A stretch of 64,000 nucleotides of DNA from CBDCVN01 sp965223585. GTDB taxonomy: Bacteria; Deinococcota; Deinococci; Deinococcales; Trueperaceae. The stretch's first letter is position 1; every line of letters starts with the position of its first letter. A model generated the notes under the pieces. That model saw only the letters and a program-made list of their open reading frames with translations, did no database searches and was not told the DNA's origin. The position numbers and the translations under genes are program-made. The DNA is taken from assembly GCA_965223585.1 (NCBI GenBank), contig CBDCWW010000023.1, positions 186,001-250,000 of the forward strand, in the 5' to 3' direction. Below, piece by piece: positions 63,201-64,000 of this stretch.

Positions 63201-63920
63201 ATGCAAGGAGTAGTACAAAGAGCTTTTGATGATGATGGTAACAAATTATCTAACAGTATTTCAAAGACTATTAACATGCCTAATGAGGCAACTGTGGGAG
63301 ATGTTTATAGTGCTTATAGCCTTGCTTTCAAAGAAAAGTGTAAAGGTATTACTGTTTATCGTGATGGCAGTAGAGATTTACAAGTATTGAACACTAGTAC
63401 AGATACAAAAAGCCCAGATAAAACTGAAAATAAAAAGGGAAGCGTATCCCAAGAAGAGCGTTTACCCAGTGAGCCTCTTTTTGACCGTCCTATGCGCTTG
63501 ACTGGATTTACTGATGCTGTGAAGCTTACCTTGCCCAATGGTGATAAACGTGGATTTTATGTGACTGTTAACAAGCAAGATGATTTGCCTACAGAGGTTT
63601 TCATTATTTCTGGTAAAGCAGGTGATGAAGCCAATGCGGATGCTGAAGCTTTGGGTCGCTTAGCTTCTATGGCCCTGCAATACGGTGTGCCTGCCGAGGC
63701 CATTATTAAAACCTTACGCGGTATTAATGGTGGTATGTATGGTACTTATCAGGGTAGGATGGTAGCCTCGAAAGCTGATTTGATTGCTGTTGCATTAGAG
63801 ACTACAGGTGCAGAGAATGTGCTTAACAAAATGCTGAATTGTCCTGATTGTGGTGGTACTTTAAGGTTTGAAGAGGGTTGCCAGAAGTGTGGGAGGTGTG
63901 GTTACAGTAAGTGCGGGTAA
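60210..63920 (+). CDS. nrdJ: Class II (adenosylcobalamin-dependent) ribonucleotide reductase with intein
   Basis: 1236 residues including a 367-residue intein; the mature enzyme is about 869. It reduces ribonucleotides to deoxyribonucleotides using B12 to make the active-site thiyl radical, independently of oxygen. Motifs: FCPGGRVLAGA, VTKVGGGNGLCLDPISP, RRGAGMATMSITNPNVADF, the split NP-CGEIPLYAGEPCDLGAMNLA loop, and TAPTGTTSMVMGVSSGIEPVFAP. After the core come a TSCPD-type domain (about 1095-1200) and a zinc ribbon CPDCGGTLRFEEGCQKCGRCGY. GTG start with ideal AGGAGG spacing. Monocistronic, followed by a terminator. Confidence 0.95.
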   Translation: MSELVTDVSRQLAHFDANAVSIAKRQYFQEGDKSIADMFRRVARWVASPEKTDEYQSVYEKLFFELMLNKRFCPGGRVLAGANTSHGNVLNCFVQDGSPKEEGTNAWVMQLATKLALVTKVGGGNGLCLDPISPKHTFKGKCGQLYLTISPSHPDYAKVQTGTYMDLVRGKYVTKGYRFATFVEYEDVSHLPKAKQIGDSVENIWHSAKEMVYELLNGQDVLLDISLLRSEGTPVKGSGGSSSGPSSFAVEVFDNFGYWASLGGAEYAGPVATLRYIFAPTLRVIRQGGTRRGAGMATMSITNPNVADFITCKDLDREQAEGDISTFNISVLVSDEFMETSRNKADGILYDIAEHAHSTGEPGVIFIDRINEHNAMLDTLGAIKSTNPCVTADTWIMTHLGARQVKGLINIPFCVPVDGQGYRSEGFWSTGTKPVYRLKTKQGFELCLTGNHKLKKVTKYTRYKQDTTWVEVSNLNKGDFISLSNHREGLYWGGVGCFEEGWLLGCLIGDGTFASEKNKSDRAHLDFWGQQAESMAGLALERIRKFCVARSDLKVKSQFQEGKFRVGGTGLANLAARFDVYHGNKVVTDKIEEASKDFYLGFLRGFFDADGSVQGTQAKGISVRLAQSNLNTLKRVQRMLARLGIISNLYENRREAGYRSLPDGHGGHKDYYTKAQHELIIAKDNLPIFAELINFEDKVKKERLTDSLASYKRTLNRERFIDEIVSIDLEGKKEVFDATVDLVHEFDANGISAHNCGEIPLYAGEPCDLGAMNLAAYVKNKEFDFDSFNKDVKVAIRFLDNVLEVNNFALEDNREMSMRLRRLGLGVMGLADALIKMGQRYDSEQGRKLVTDMITALRDSAHEASKELAEERSLFPDFEKSDLKEKRRNVAVLTTAPTGTTSMVMGVSSGIEPVFAPFIYRKVGSDYMPMIAPLFEELLELHEPHPSYELEGKWHWDKVVKAIQDNHGSVQNLDFVPKVVKDVFLCAHDVNPEDHVRMQGVVQRAFDDDGNKLSNSISKTINMPNEATVGDVYSAYSLAFKEKCKGITVYRDGSRDLQVLNTSTDTKSPDKTENKKGSVSQEERLPSEPLFDRPMRLTGFTDAVKLTLPNGDKRGFYVTVNKQDDLPTEVFIISGKAGDEANADAEALGRLASMALQYGVPAEAIIKTLRGINGGMYGTYQGRMVASKADLIAVALETTGAENVLNKMLNCPDCGGTLRFEEGCQKCGRCGYSKCG
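61374..62474 (+). mobile_element. Intein with LAGLIDADG homing endonuclease in nrdJ
   Basis: Residues 389-755. It begins Cys (CVTADTWIMTHLGARQV, block A) and has block B LTGNHKL, LAGLIDADG helices LLGCLIGDGTF and FLRGFFDADGSV, block F FDATVDLVHEFDANG and block G ISAHN, followed by extein Cys+1 (CGEIPL). All splicing residues (Cys1, block B Thr/His, penultimate His, terminal Asn, Cys+1) are present, so it should splice. The insertion point is the NPCGE catalytic loop, a known RNR intein site. Confidence 0.95.
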
Positions 63921-63927
63921 GTTTAGG

Positions 63928-63954
63928 AACGCACCATTTGATAATGGTGCGTTT
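63928..63954 (+). terminator. nrdJ terminator hairpin
   Basis: AACGCACCATT and AATGGTGCGTT flank a TGAT-type loop, 8 bp past the stop codon, followed by TTT. Confidence 0.75.
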
Positions 63955-64000
63955 CAAGGAGCAAATAGTGTGGTATAACTGAAGTTAAGTTAAGTCATTT

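Noticed and set aside
1..64000. tRNA or rRNA genes
   Set aside because: No T-loop-like GGTTCRANYCC in a cloverleaf context or rRNA-like conserved segment was found; absence was judged by eye only.

Overview
The window is about 64 kb of AT-rich chromosomal DNA (roughly 38-40 % GC by eye) from an aerobic bacterium. No rRNA or tRNA gene was seen, so taxonomy is inference. Pointers are a caa3-type cytochrome oxidase with heme A synthase, an M32 (Taq-type) carboxypeptidase, AfsR/SARP-like BTAD-ATPase regulators, a class II ribonucleotide reductase, many lipoproteins, and several genes whose -10 box ends 5-6 nt before the start codon (leaderless transcription). This combination suggests an AT-rich member of Deinococcota or a similarly deep lineage such as Chloroflexota, with low certainty.

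Layout. 0-3.4 kb: partial lipoprotein, carboxypeptidase, secreted nuclease. 3.4-5.3 kb: gene graveyard with a broken Cu-ATPase, an ICMT-like tail and a GC-richer DUF3841 gene. 5.3-11.3 kb: minus-strand genes (ArsM-like methyltransferase, small proteins, SBBP-repeat lipoprotein, duplicated ComEA-like HhH protein). Several of these share a conserved upstream module (promoter, ACGATAA motifs, hairpin next to the SD). 11.6-15.2 kb: solute-binding protein, IS110 element, HTH repressor with a perfect 36-bp palindrome in its promoter. 15.3-20.5 kb: two paralogous BTAD-ATPase regulators flanking a MntA/HepT toxin-antitoxin pair, then a TnpB remnant.

20.7-33.7 kb: a co-oriented surface-protein locus. 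It holds three lipoproteins (beta-propeller; propeller-LRR-laminin B-P-domain; SBBP propeller) interspersed with four paralogous signal-anchored fibre-like proteins. These have near-identical first 60 and last 145 residues and variable centres. One copy is split by an IS630-like element and one is collapsed to a remnant. The locus contains none of the CTCGAG hexamers that occur about once per kb on either side, so it looks acquired or evolving separately.

33.8-41.3 kb: HNH protein and partner, then a minus-strand caa3 oxidase operon (subunit II-cyt c, I, III, subunit IV fused to cyt c, stand-alone cyt c, CtaG). 41.7-48.5 kb: floA, a membrane-anchored coiled-coil gene, phoH (apparently ATT-initiated), 7TM-HD phosphodiesterase, heme A synthase, SDR. 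48.6-56.4 kb: topA, then envelope glycan genes (WecA/TagO-like transferase, WecB epimerase, two tandemly duplicated sulfotransferases). 56.4-59.9 kb, minus strand: frameshifted Uma2 gene, orphan nuoH, a possible restriction enzyme and a frameshifted C5 DNA methyltransferase. 60.2-63.9 kb: class II ribonucleotide reductase with a 367-residue LAGLIDADG intein in its active-site loop.

Functionally, the core content is respiration, envelope glycan synthesis, RNA/DNA maintenance and dNTP synthesis. The accessory content is surface display, mobile elements, toxin-antitoxin, decayed restriction-modification and repeats.
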